This document shows positions 45,244 to 55,230 of a stretch of 64,000 nt of DNA, in pieces. The position numbers were made by a program, and so were the translations under genes. The notes under the pieces were generated by a model that did not search any database, was not told the origin of the DNA, and was given only the letters and a program-made list of their open reading frames with translations. Numbering within the stretch: the stretch's first letter is position 1; the number at the start of each line of letters is the position of its first letter. The DNA is from Candidatus Kuenenia hertensis (lineage in GTDB: Bacteria > Planctomycetota > Brocadiia > Brocadiales > Brocadiaceae), in assembly GCA_021646465.1 (NCBI GenBank), contig SOET01000014.1:1-64000 (forward strand), in the 5' to 3' direction.

Positions 45244-47876
45244 TCATATTTCGAAAACTTTACGTACAGAAGTCAACACATCTTCCAGTTCATAAGGTTT
45301 TGTTACAACAAAGTCAGGTTGTAAGTGTTCATTCTTGTATTTTTCTGTTATATCTAAAAAGCCGGTAATAATGCCGATTTTCGGTTTCTTTTCCAGTGTT
45401 TCTGAAAATTTTATAATTTCCCATCCGGAGACGTCCGGTATTCCGATATCACAGAGCACGAGATCAAAACATTCTTTTGCTAACAAATCGATGGCCTTGC
45501 AGCCCTCATTAACATATTGAACAATATATCCATGATCAGAAAGAAAATTTTTCACGATATTGCCGATAACCAATTCGTCTTCAACTACAAGAATACGATG
45601 CGAATTCTTTTTTTTGTCTTTGTAGTCTTTTGCCGTAGTTTTTAATGGTATTACTTTTACCTCTGCCTCTGCAGTTGAGGGAAATTTCATGGTAAAGATG
45701 CTGCCTTTTTCCGGTTGGCTTTGTATTTCTATTGTGCCTCCGTGCCTCCTGACAATACCATACACGACGCTCATTCCCAGCCCCATTCCCTTTTTTTTAT
45801 TGGTAAAAAAAGGATCAAATATCTTCTTCATTACTTCATCAGACATGCCAATGCCGGTGTCGGCAATGCGGAGAAAAACATTGCCGTTACTTTGCCATGT
45901 AGAAAGGGAAATAGTGCCTCCTTCAGGCATTGCGTCAAAGGCGTTCATGAAAATATTTAATATCACCTCCCTTAATTCCGCGGGATTGCCCATTATGTTT
46001 GGCACTTTCTTAAGACCTTCACGATTAAATTCATATTTTAATCCTTCGCCTTCAGCCATGTCCTTCCATCTTGGTTTGGTAAAAATCACCACATTTTCTG
46101 CTATATCATTTATATTTACCGGGATCATCTTTTTCGGGTTACTTGATGTCCTGGTAAATTCGTTCATCCTGCGGACAACTTCAGCGCCATCCTTGCATGA
46201 TTTGCGAATTATGGCAAGTTCTTCCAGTAATTTCTCTCTGCCTTTGTTCTGCCGGATTAAGAGCTGAATATTTGCGTCAATGATGGTAAGGATGTTATTA
46301 AATTCATGCGCAATACCCGTTGCCATAACTCCCAGACCTTGCAATGTTTTCGACTGAAGGAGTTCCTCCTGCATTTTTTTCAGATCTGTTATATCGGTAG
46401 AAATACACCCGATTGCATACATCGCGCTCTCAGCATTATATAAGGGAAATGTAGTGGAAATAAAAGTGTGTTGTACATCGTTAAAAACTATTTGCACCTC
46501 ACTTTTTAATGGATGTTTCGCTTCTAAAACCTTTTTTTCCTGCAGTTCAATTTTATCTGCTGAATCGCCGGGGAAAACATCATGAATGGTCTTACCTGTT
46601 ACCTCGTTCAATTTTTTATGAATAAAATTTTCATATGCGCTGTTAATTAAGATATAACGCCCGTTCAGGTCTTTTATCGATATGAGGGCGGAGGAATTGT
46701 TAATAACTGAACGATATTTTAATTCGCTTTTGATCAGTTCGGCCATGTTATGTTTGCTGCAATGTAATTCTCTTACAATAATATCCGCCATACTATTGAA
46801 GCTGTGCGCAAGCTCTCCTAATTCATCATCCCTGTGCAGTGAAACTCTTTCTTCAAGTTTTCCCGCAGAAAACATATCGGTAACATATTTTAATTTTTGA
46901 ACAGGCCTTGAAATCGACAAGGCAAATAATGTCCCTATGTACGATACGAGTAAACAGCATGAAACGTTTAAAGTCAAAGATACGGTTCTTAACGTTTTTA
47001 AAGGCGCAAACAATTCTGCTTTGTTGATTTCCGCGATTAATATCCACTGATATTCAGGAATATAAATTGAAACCCCCACAGTCTGAAATCCCCGGTAATC
47101 TGTATAAATCCCTGTTATTTCCTGTGATGACCCAAGTATTTTACGCACGGGTTCGGTATCTACTCTCTGCCGTAGCGAGGCGTTTTGAATGAATCGTGAT
47201 TCGGTAATCATCACCTTGTCTTTGTTTACCAGGTACACCTCGCCTGTATCTCCCAAATTCCGGTAATCAGCGGTGATTTCATTTATCGCCGATAAATCAT
47301 AGCAGATGGTAAGATATCCTAATAATACGTTTTGCGTGTCTGTAAGAGCATGTAGGGGAGATATAATGTAAAAACTCTTTTTTTTACAGAAATTGCAAAA
47401 GTAAGGATTATAAATGTGTGCCTTGTTATTCGTAAAGTTCAGGTTGGCAATAAAATCTTTATCCGGGAAAATATCTTCGCCCGCCATTACTTCATCCGTT
47501 GACGCGACAATTTTATACTCAGTATCTGTGATATGGATACCTAACGCATGACGATCTAAAGGTAATTTGACGGTTTTTAAATAGTTATTTAATGTTTTAA
47601 TAACGGCTTGAGAGTTTTTCCCCTGCTTTATTCCCTCAAAGTATTCTCTTATGTACCCGTCGCTGCAGAAATCAATTGTTCTGTTCTTTTTTGAATCGAT
47701 ACGTGAAAATAAATAATTACTTTTTGCCTGTGCGATTCTTTTAACCGATGTATTTCACGGTCACGGAGTAATGACCTCATGTGACAATAATAAAGTACGG
47801 TGAGAAGGGTAATTGGTATAATTGAGATGCAAAGTCCGAAGAGTAATAATTTCCTTTTTATATTAAGAAGTTTCAT
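45244..47876 (-). pseudogene. Hybrid sensor histidine kinase, split by a frameshift
   Basis: Coding starts at 47876 (MKLLNIKRKLLLFG, membrane helix) and stops at 47649. The adjacent frame continues without a stop from before 47650 as DFCSDGYIREYFEG, a dCache-like extracellular sensor. Then come a second helix, HAMP, PAS, HisKA with IAHEFNN, HATPase_c (IADTGIGMS, GMGLGMSVV) and a C-terminal receiver with LVLCDIGIPDVSG. One base missing in the ATTT stretch near 47665-47675 explains the break. Restored length would be about 875 residues. An internal start at 47487 would give a kinase lacking its membrane anchor. Confidence 0.8.
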
Positions 47877-47980
47877 TTATTTTTTATGGAGAAAGCCTGA
47901 TTAAAAAAACTGTAAGGAAAATGTAGTGTATAAATATATAATGCAGTGTACTATTTTAAGAATAAAAGTCAATATATTAG

Positions 47981-48249
47981 GGGGGGGCATTCCCGATTTT
48001 TTGTAAAAGTATATTAATTTAAGGTTTGGTCAGACAAAACAGATTTATCAATCCAGTCCTCCCCCTTTATCCCCCTCCGGAGGGGGACAAAGGGGGAGGA
48101 CTGGATGAATGGGTCTGCTTCGTCCATTCGGCAAAGTTTACGCTGAGCATACGAAGCCCTCAGGACAGGCTTTGACCTGTCCTGCATTGGTTGTTGTAGA
48201 GACAGGTTTAAAACCTGTCTCTACTTTACAAAAAATCGGGAATGCACCC
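47981..48249. mobile_element. MITE-like element C (family 1)
   Basis: 269 bp with GGGCATTCCCGATTTTTTG ends and an exact 9-bp duplication ATATATTAG at 47972-47980 and 48250-48258. It contains the CCTCCCCC/GGGGGAGG hairpin also seen in element A and, near its right end, a TGTAGAGACAGG palindrome (48195-48224). It holds the empty site ATTAATTT for the family-2 insertion found in element A. Confidence 0.88.
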
Positions 48250-48344
48250 ATATATTAGATGTGAATGGATAATTATATATAATATATAGTTGCATGAAAC
48301 AAGATATATCATAATTTGTATCCGGGGGTTCTGGTTGAAGACCA

Positions 48345-49559
48345 ATGACTGATGATCTGACAAAGCTTCGCATCGATAAATCAAAATTTCAGGTGCGTCG
48401 CAGGAAAAAAATACAAGGAATTCCCCTCTTTATTATTGCAGGGATTGTTATTGTTGGGGGGATTCTATACGGAACGGGTATTATAAAACCCGCCGTTCAG
48501 GTGCGTGTATCAAATGTTTCTACCATTTTCCCATCACAGACGTTTACCCTTTTAAATGCGAGCGGATATGTCGTCGCTCAGCGGAAATCCGCCGTAGCAT
48601 CAAAGATCACCAGTTGGCTTGTGTCCTTATCGGTGGAAGAAGGAAGCAGGGTAAAAAAAGGAGATATTATTGCATGCCTGGAAAACAATGATGCAGAAGC
48701 GGCGCTGAAAAGAGCGAAGGCGGACTTGAATGCTGCCAGATATCGGCTCAGACAAGCAGAAGCAGAGCTTACTGAGGCGAAACTTTCGTATGACAGAACA
48801 ACGGAGCTTCTGCAAAAGGGAGTCGTTTCACCATCTGAATACGATATAGCAGAAGCAAAATACAAACTTTCTATTGCAAAGGTTGAAGAAGGGAAGGCTG
48901 CTATACGCGCAAGCAAAGCGGCAGTAAATGAGGCGAGGGTAAACCTTGATTATACTTTTTTACGCGCTCCTTTTGATGCGGTGGTATTAACAAAAAATGC
49001 CGATGTCGGCGATATAGTTACTCCCGTGGGTGCGGCGGTAAATGCCAGAGCGTCAGTCGTGTCAATTGCCGACCTTGATTCTCTTCAGGCGGAGGTTGAC
49101 GTGTCTGAATCAAATATAGGACAGGTACGCGTGGGGCAACCATGTGAAATTCAACTGGATGCTTTGCCAAATGAAAGGTTTCTCGGAAAAGTACATATGA
49201 TTGTGCCTACTGCGGACAGGACAAAGGCCTCGGTATTGGTAAAGGTCGCATTTGTCGATAAAGATGACCGCGTCATGCCGGAGATGAGTGCGAAGGTTGC
49301 ATTCTTAACACGGCAGACAACGGATGATGAACGAAAGCCCATAAAAGCGGTTCCCGTAACAGCGGTCAGGACAATCGGGGGGAAAAATAGTATCTATGCG
49401 ATAAAAAACAACCGGTTAGAGGAAAAAACCGTGAGCACGGGAAGGCGTTATGATTCTATGGTGGAGATAGTATCGGGCATAGAAGGCGATGAGAAAATAG
49501 TAACGAACTGGAATAAAAAGATGAAAAGCGGCAGGAAAGTAAAAATAGCTGAGGAATAA
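48345..49559 (+). CDS. Periplasmic adaptor subunit (MacA/HlyD family)
   Basis: 404 residues. Cytoplasmic basic N-terminus, one membrane helix (about 25-45), split lipoyl domain (ASGYVVAQRKSAVASKI, VEEGSRVKKGDIIACLEN), coiled-coil hairpin (about 120-200), and beta-barrel LDALPNERFLGKVHMIVP. It links an inner-membrane exporter to the outer envelope. It is the first gene of a four-gene export operon with ATPase and two permeases. Confidence 0.92.
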   Translation: MTDDLTKLRIDKSKFQVRRRKKIQGIPLFIIAGIVIVGGILYGTGIIKPAVQVRVSNVSTIFPSQTFTLLNASGYVVAQRKSAVASKITSWLVSLSVEEGSRVKKGDIIACLENNDAEAALKRAKADLNAARYRLRQAEAELTEAKLSYDRTTELLQKGVVSPSEYDIAEAKYKLSIAKVEEGKAAIRASKAAVNEARVNLDYTFLRAPFDAVVLTKNADVGDIVTPVGAAVNARASVVSIADLDSLQAEVDVSESNIGQVRVGQPCEIQLDALPNERFLGKVHMIVPTADRTKASVLVKVAFVDKDDRVMPEMSAKVAFLTRQTTDDERKPIKAVPVTAVRTIGGKNSIYAIKNNRLEEKTVSTGRRYDSMVEIVSGIEGDEKIVTNWNKKMKSGRKVKIAEE

Positions 49560-49584
49560 TGGGAACATTCCCGGAATTAAATAA

Positions 49585-50289
49585 ATGAACATGAATGATT
49601 CGATTGTATCCATTCAAAATGTGACAAAAACCTATAAGAGGGGAAGCGAGGTAATACATGTGCTGGAAAACATTTCCCTGGATATCGGACAAGGCGAGTA
49701 CCTGGCGCTTATGGGGCCTTCCGGTTCCGGGAAAAGTACACTTTTAAACCTCATTGCCGGTCTTGATCAGGCAGACAGCGGCAGCATAGAAGTAGGCGGC
49801 ATTGATATTACTGCTTTATCAGAGTCAGAACTTGCGCGGTGGCGCGCCGGGAATGTGGGATTCATATTTCAGTTTTACAACCTTATTCCCGTTCTTACGG
49901 CATATGAGAATGTTGAATTGCCTCTTATACTGACCAGCCTTTCCGGCCATGAACGGAAAGAACACGTGTATACCGCTTTAAAAGTGGTAAATATGGAAGA
50001 CAGGCTGAGACACTATCCTTCCCAACTCTCCGGCGGCCAGCAGCAGCGGGTTGCGATTGCAAGGGCGATCGTAACCGATCCGACGATACTTGTCGCTGAT
50101 GAACCGACCGGAGATCTGGACAGGGCTTCCGCGGAAAACGTGCTTGAACTTATGGACCGTTTAAACAGGGATATGGGGAAAACTATTATTATGGTGACCC
50201 ATGACCCCTGGGCGGGAAACAAGGCGCATAACATGAGGCATCTGGACAAGGGAGTCTTGAGCAATGATTATCAGGATTCTCATTCGTAA
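49585..50289 (+). CDS. MacB/LolD-type ABC ATPase
   Basis: 234 residues. Walker A MGPSGSGKST, signature LSGGQQQRVAIARA, Walker B ILVADEPTGDL. The N-terminus SIVSIQNVTKTYKRGSEVIHVLENISL is typical of mechanotransmission-type exporters. The last 26 bp overlap the first permease gene, indicating coupled translation. Confidence 0.93.
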   Translation: MNMNDSIVSIQNVTKTYKRGSEVIHVLENISLDIGQGEYLALMGPSGSGKSTLLNLIAGLDQADSGSIEVGGIDITALSESELARWRAGNVGFIFQFYNLIPVLTAYENVELPLILTSLSGHERKEHVYTALKVVNMEDRLRHYPSQLSGGQQQRVAIARAIVTDPTILVADEPTGDLDRASAENVLELMDRLNRDMGKTIIMVTHDPWAGNKAHNMRHLDKGVLSNDYQDSHS

Positions 50290-51418
50290 CGCATTCCGCC
50301 ATAAACTCCGCAGTATCCTGACCATAACAGGTATAGCAATCGCTATTCTTGCCTATGGATTACTTCATACCGTCATAGACGCATGGTATGCAGGGGTTGC
50401 GGCTTCTTCGGCAAACCGGCTTGTGACGAGAAATTCAATATCGCTTGTTTTTCGCCTGCCGCTGTCGTATCGTGAGAAAATCCGCTCCGTTGACGGTGTT
50501 GAAATTGTTTCCTATGGCAATTGGTTTGGCGGATATTACAGGGATGAAAAGGATTTTTTTGCGAATTTTGCCGTAGAACCTGTTTCCTATCTTAACCTCT
50601 ATCCGGAATATAAAATAGCAGAAAGGGAAAAAACTTCGTTTCTCAAAAACAGAAAGGGATGCATTGCCGGGAAGAAATTAACAGAGAGATTTGGCTGGGA
50701 GGTAGGGGATAGTATTACGTTAACAGGCACCATTTATCCGGGGAAATGGGAATTTGTCCTAAGCGCCGTTTATAAAGGAAAGCATAAAAATGTGGACGAG
50801 ACAATGTTTTTTTTCCATTGGGATTATTTGAATGAGACACTAAAGAAAGAACGTCCTTTTTCTGCCGATAATGTAGGATTTTATATGATCGGTATCGATA
50901 AACCTGAAAATGCGGCTTCCATCGCAGAGGCTATCGATACAACATTTAAGAATTCATTAGCGGAAACGCTTACCGAAACGGAAAAGGCTTTTCAACTCGG
51001 GTTTGTAGCCATGAGCGAGACCATACTGAAAGCTATACAATTGGTCTCGTTTGTGATCATTGTGATTATTCTGGTAGTTGTTGCAAACACCATGGTAATG
51101 TCGGTGCGCGAGCGTACCGCGGAATACGCCGTATTAAAAACCATAGGTTTTTCAGGGGGACATATTGCGGCGCTTATCATCGGGGAATCAATGACGATTA
51201 CATTAATCGGAGGTGTCTTTGGCATCCTGGCAACATATCCGGCAGCAACAGTATTTTCAAATGCCGTGGGGGATTATTTCCCGGTATTTAATATTACGAA
51301 AGGAACCATTTTGATGGATGCGGCTGTTACGGTAATCGTAGGATTATCCGCTGGTGTAGTGCCGGCGTGGGGGGCAATGAGCATCAGAATAGCTGAAGGA
51401 CTGCGAAGGATAGGCTGA
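50264..51418 (+). CDS. MacB/FtsX-type ABC permease 1
   Basis: 384 residues. One N-terminal helix, a periplasmic MacB core domain (about 45-255), and three C-terminal helices with VVANTMVMSVRERTAEYAVLKTIGFS, the FtsX signature. It should pair with the ATPase and with permease 2 as a heterodimer. Confidence 0.92.
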   Translation: MIIRILIRNAFRHKLRSILTITGIAIAILAYGLLHTVIDAWYAGVAASSANRLVTRNSISLVFRLPLSYREKIRSVDGVEIVSYGNWFGGYYRDEKDFFANFAVEPVSYLNLYPEYKIAEREKTSFLKNRKGCIAGKKLTERFGWEVGDSITLTGTIYPGKWEFVLSAVYKGKHKNVDETMFFFHWDYLNETLKKERPFSADNVGFYMIGIDKPENAASIAEAIDTTFKNSLAETLTETEKAFQLGFVAMSETILKAIQLVSFVIIVIILVVVANTMVMSVRERTAEYAVLKTIGFSGGHIAALIIGESMTITLIGGVFGILATYPAATVFSNAVGDYFPVFNITKGTILMDAAVTVIVGLSAGVVPAWGAMSIRIAEGLRRIG

Positions 51419-51421
51419 AAA

Positions 51422-52588
51422 ATGAGGCTTCTTTTTTATTATAGTATCCGAAATCTGTTAACACGGCGGTTAACGACGTTATTGACTGCATCAGGTATGG
51501 CGCTGGTAGTATTTGTATTCGCTGCAATTATCATGCTTGCCGAAGGTCTGCAAAAGACCCTTATTGAGACAGGTTCATACAATAATATCGTTGTACTGAG
51601 AAAGTCTGCCTCTACAGAGGTGCAAAGTATTATTGAACGGTATCAGGCGTCTGTTATTGAAACGCAGCCGGAAGTGGCACTGGATGAAAACGGACGCAGG
51701 CTATTTGCGAAAGAACTGGTGGTGTTGATTACCCTGCAAAAAAAGGGGAGCAGCAGTTCCGCAAATGTTGTCATCCGTGGAATTGGCAGTGCTTCGGTGG
51801 ATATGCGGCCTCAAATAAAGCTTTCGGCAGGGCGATTGCCGGTTATGGGAACTTCTGAAATAATGGTGGGGAATAGTGTTGCAAAACGCTTTAAAAATGC
51901 CGGGTTGGGTGATTCAATATTTTTTGCGATGCGGTCATGGAAGGTCGTAGGGGTGTTTGAAGCAGGTGAGACGGGGTTTAGTTCTGAAATATGGGGTGAT
52001 GCCGATCAGCTTATGCAGGCATTTCGGAGGAATGCGTATTCATCCATTATTTTCCGTGCGCGTGATGCTTCTTCACTGTCAAAATTAAAACGCCGCTTCG
52101 AAAGTGATCCTCGTTTGACACTGGATGCGATGATTGAAGTGGATTATTATAAAGAACAGTCAGAGATGATGGCAAAGTTTCTCAGCATCCTCGGCATTTC
52201 ACTTACCGCGATATTTTCAATAGGGGCGGTAATTGGCGCAATGATTACCATGTACACCGCCGTTGCGAATCGTATCTCTGAGATCGGCACATTACGGGCA
52301 TTGGGTTTTGGGCGAATGAATATACTTGCGGCATTTCTTCTGGAATCACTCATTCTTGGTTTTTTGGGTGGGTGTGCCGGGCTTTTTTTTGCTTCCGTTT
52401 TGCAATTTATCAGCGTATCGACTACTAATTTTCAGACGTTTTCAGAACTCGCTTTTCGATTCAGGCTTAGTCCCGGAATTATCTTCAAAGCAATGACCTT
52501 TGCGCTCTTTATGGGATTTTCAGGGGGAATACTGCCTGCGGTTCGGGCGTCGCGCATGAACATCGTGGAATCTTTGAGAGAGGTATGA
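51422..52588 (+). CDS. MacB/FtsX-type ABC permease 2
   Basis: 388 residues with the same architecture as permease 1 (helix, periplasmic domain about 45-260, three helices; AVANRISEIGTLRALGFGRMNILAAFLLESL). It starts three bases after permease 1. The operon could export lipoproteins, peptides or small molecules; proximity to the small peptide at 52775 is suggestive but unproven. Confidence 0.92.
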   Translation: MRLLFYYSIRNLLTRRLTTLLTASGMALVVFVFAAIIMLAEGLQKTLIETGSYNNIVVLRKSASTEVQSIIERYQASVIETQPEVALDENGRRLFAKELVVLITLQKKGSSSSANVVIRGIGSASVDMRPQIKLSAGRLPVMGTSEIMVGNSVAKRFKNAGLGDSIFFAMRSWKVVGVFEAGETGFSSEIWGDADQLMQAFRRNAYSSIIFRARDASSLSKLKRRFESDPRLTLDAMIEVDYYKEQSEMMAKFLSILGISLTAIFSIGAVIGAMITMYTAVANRISEIGTLRALGFGRMNILAAFLLESLILGFLGGCAGLFFASVLQFISVSTTNFQTFSELAFRFRLSPGIIFKAMTFALFMGFSGGILPAVRASRMNIVESLREV

Positions 52589-52612
52589 ATTACCGGGTGT
52601 GTTTTTATAATG

Positions 52613-52660
52613 AAAGAGCTGTGGGTGATCGTTTTGTTGTTTCACCCACAGCTCTTTTTT
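52613..52660 (+). terminator. Terminator of the export operon with GAGCTGTGGGT stem
   Basis: AAAGAGCTGTGGGTGA pairs with TCACCCACAGCTCTTT over a 13-15 nt loop, then T residues. The same stem sequence forms the two distant arms around the peptide cassettes at 56617-56970 and 57523-57871. Confidence 0.88.
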
Positions 52661-52721
52661 CAAAAGTCATGCAGGATGGGTCAAGTGAAGCGGCCCCATC
52701 AATGAATAATAAATGTGGATT

Positions 52722-52753
52722 GGAGGTGGCAGGAGTTTCCTCCTGCCACCTCC
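52722..52753 (-). terminator. Very stable stem-loop downstream of the minus-strand peptide gene
   Basis: A perfect 14-bp GC-rich stem (GGAGGTGGCAGGAG and its complement) with a TTTC loop, about 20 bp past the peptide stop codon. No clear U-tract follows on the minus strand, so it may stabilise or attenuate the transcript as well as terminate. Confidence 0.65.
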
Positions 52754-52774
52754 GGAAAGAATAATAATGACCTT

Positions 52775-52903
52775 CTATCCTAAGACATTGTAATAGCCAT
52801 TTACATAGCCGGTATAAGCAGCGCCTAACTCTTCAAGTAATTCTTCATCTGTATAGGTTTTTACTTTCGGTGTTTCGTAAACGGGTAAATTTATTTCCTT
52901 CAT
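52775..52903 (-). CDS. Small RiPP-precursor-like peptide (copy 1)
   Basis: 42 residues: MKEINLPVYETPKVKTYTDE, then ELLEELGAAYT, then GYVNGYYNVLG. GGAG lies 7 nt before the ATG. It shares Y-E-x-P-K-(V/I)-x-T-Y-T-D-E-E-L-L-E-x-L-G-x-A-Y-T with two plus-strand peptides but has a different C-terminus, as expected of leader plus core. It starts 48 bp after the secreted-protein gene on the same strand, so the two probably share a transcript. The modification, if any, is unknown. Confidence 0.8.
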   Translation of the reverse strand: MKEINLPVYETPKVKTYTDEELLEELGAAYTGYVNGYYNVLG

Positions 52904-52951
52904 TGTACATCTCCTTTCTATGTCTTCATTAAAATAGAGAAAAAGGTTTCC

Positions 52952-54544
52952 TTATTTATTGCTGACCGGACCATGTAAAGTACTTACGCCGTTGTAATCA
53001 ACATCTTCCAGCAAGTAAAAGAAAGTGCCTTCGCCCGGTGTATCCGTATAACGGTAACTCGCACCGGAGAAACTTCCTCCAGCCGCTTCGATAAGAGTCT
53101 CGTTTATTTTGTTATAACGGGTTCCTGGCGCATCGGATCGATAGAGGTTGAATCCTGCATTATCAATCTCTACGGCGGTCTCCCACAGCAATATAACGCT
53201 TCCATTACCAGCAGTCTTTGCTTTAAAGCCCTTGAGCTCTATTGCATTTGCTTCCTCCCATATCTTCTCAACCTGATTTGAAGTTATGGTCTGATCTTCG
53301 CTGTCCTCAAAACTTGCCTCAATAATATCGGTACCTGCTACTGTTCCGGTGTACGTAAAAGTTGCCTTACCATCAGAATCTGTTGTATCGGTATCACTTA
53401 AACCTGCATTTGGCCCTGAAACAATTGTAAAGGTAACGACTTTACCTTCAACCGGGTTTCCTTCATCATCCTGAACTGTTGCAGTAACAGTATGCTCCGT
53501 ATCTACAGGATTAGTATCAGTACTAGGAGACAAAATAATTCCTTCTCCAACAACAGCTGTAGCAGCCCCCAGGAACAATGCGCCAAAGAATACATTGTCA
53601 TCATCTGAGGGATTTAATGTAAATACATTTATATTGGTATCACCGTCCGCTACAAATGGAATGAGATTATAAAGTTCATCATCATCTCTTGTATCTGTGG
53701 GTGTAGCAAATGGGTTAGCCGGGTTGTCATTGACGTCATCCAAACCGCCTACGGTAAGCAGTGCGCCATTGGAAGGCGCGCCATCGTCCTGCCCGCCTGC
53801 CGATGTGGAAATACGCGTACCATTAACCTCTACATGGCTGTATTGAACTGTACCTTGAAAGCCGAATGATATCCCAAGGGACATATCGAGCACAAGGTTC
53901 GGGTCGCTTGTATCAATAGGATCCGCCAATGCGATGGCAAACGTATCCCCGTCGATATCCTGCGCACCGAACAGAAGAACTATTGTGTTTGTCGACGTCT
54001 GATTGGGGTCGTCAAAGATAACCGCCAGAATTTCTCCGTCTATTCCCAATGTGGATACTTCAGTAATCGTAAAATCAACCCTTCCGGCAGCAGCGGCATC
54101 AATCTTTGGTTTTACCAGTGACGTTACATCCGCCCAGTGATTAAATGAAGAAATACTGCTCGCTTCTGTCATATCCCAGTTGACGCCTGCGCCATCAATC
54201 AGGACATCCCCGTCTAACAGCGTGCGATTGCTGAATCCGGTACTCGCAGCGGCCATATACGCAGCCCTTACCGTTGCTCCTGCAGGTTTTTCTACCTGGA
54301 TAATACCTCCATTTACATCATTGGTACCCAATCCATCGATAGAAAGACTTATAAAACCAGTTTCTGTAACGACAGGGTCTATCGAATCCAACGAAACCTC
54401 TGACGTGCCTACTCCTTTTTCATCTACACCAATAGTTCCAAGCTGATCAGCATTAGCACTGAGAGCAGAAAATACTACCAAACAAAGTATGCACACATAC
54501 GTTACCATATTTGGTATAGACTTATGTTTACTCGTATATTTCAT
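52952..54544 (-). CDS. Secreted protein with Ig-like (Big_1) domain
   Basis: 530 residues from the ATG behind GGAGGTG (54544); in-frame codons upstream are unlikely to be coding. Signal peptide about 1-32. A large N-terminal beta-rich domain (about 45-330, VRAAYMAAASTG, DVTSLVKPKID) resembles DUF3344-type exported proteins. A Big_1 domain follows (about 340-430, PVEGKVVTFTIVSG, GKATFTYTG). The C-terminal fibronectin-like part has GFNLYRSD and YYLLEDVDYNG-type strands. Probably cell-surface. Confidence 0.85.
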   Translation of the reverse strand: MKYTSKHKSIPNMVTYVCILCLVVFSALSANADQLGTIGVDEKGVGTSEVSLDSIDPVVTETGFISLSIDGLGTNDVNGGIIQVEKPAGATVRAAYMAAASTGFSNRTLLDGDVLIDGAGVNWDMTEASSISSFNHWADVTSLVKPKIDAAAAGRVDFTITEVSTLGIDGEILAVIFDDPNQTSTNTIVLLFGAQDIDGDTFAIALADPIDTSDPNLVLDMSLGISFGFQGTVQYSHVEVNGTRISTSAGGQDDGAPSNGALLTVGGLDDVNDNPANPFATPTDTRDDDELYNLIPFVADGDTNINVFTLNPSDDDNVFFGALFLGAATAVVGEGIILSPSTDTNPVDTEHTVTATVQDDEGNPVEGKVVTFTIVSGPNAGLSDTDTTDSDGKATFTYTGTVAGTDIIEASFEDSEDQTITSNQVEKIWEEANAIELKGFKAKTAGNGSVILLWETAVEIDNAGFNLYRSDAPGTRYNKINETLIEAAGGSFSGASYRYTDTPGEGTFFYLLEDVDYNGVSTLHGPVSNK

Positions 54545-55230
54545 ATGCTTCACCTCCATCTTGTGTATCCCCCCTAATCGTACGGTTAAGTAATAAATAA
54601 TGGGGTAATTGTAGGGGTTGCAATTACACAATCTTTCCTCCTCTTTTATTTTTTGGGGAAAAAGACAATAAAATTGAATTTATTTGTATTTGATACTACC
54701 CTCCTTTCTCTGACATCATTTAAAAAACTGATGTCGCAATTATCCTCTTTCTATATTTATAAAACTTCTGAACTTCACTTCTTTTATATACATTAAATAC
54801 TTAAAAATTCTTTTCTGTTCTTGACTTACTATAGTACTTTCGGATTTTTTAGTAAATACCCGAAAAAGAGGCAATCTGAAAGAGTACGTACAAATGGGTG
54901 TATGGTGTATATGCTCAGATTTTGTTTATTAATCAATCCTTATCCGTACCTTAATTGGGCCATGTATGGTGCTGTTACGATAAATATCGATGTCTTCCAG
55001 TTCGTAATAGTATGTCCCGCTTTTTACATACACAATAGAATAGCGATTGTAAATACGCTAAAAGGGATAGACCCATATAGGCATATTCAAATAGGGGTAG
55101 GGATAATTGCCCTATGATAAATTAATCCAACTTTAAAAGATTTACAAAATCTCATTTATAGCTTGTTTTTTACTGCCTGACAGAGCAGTTTCTCCTTCTT
55201 CGGGAACGTAAGAATACATTTTTTTAATAA
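54545..55230. other. Intergenic region with one half of a dispersed repeat
   Basis: 686 bp without a recognisable gene. Bases 55040-55093 share about 80% of positions with 55960-56013 (CGATTGTAAATAC...ATAGACCCA...GCATAT). The region must also hold the promoter of the secreted-protein gene to its left, which I cannot place with confidence. Confidence 0.55.
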
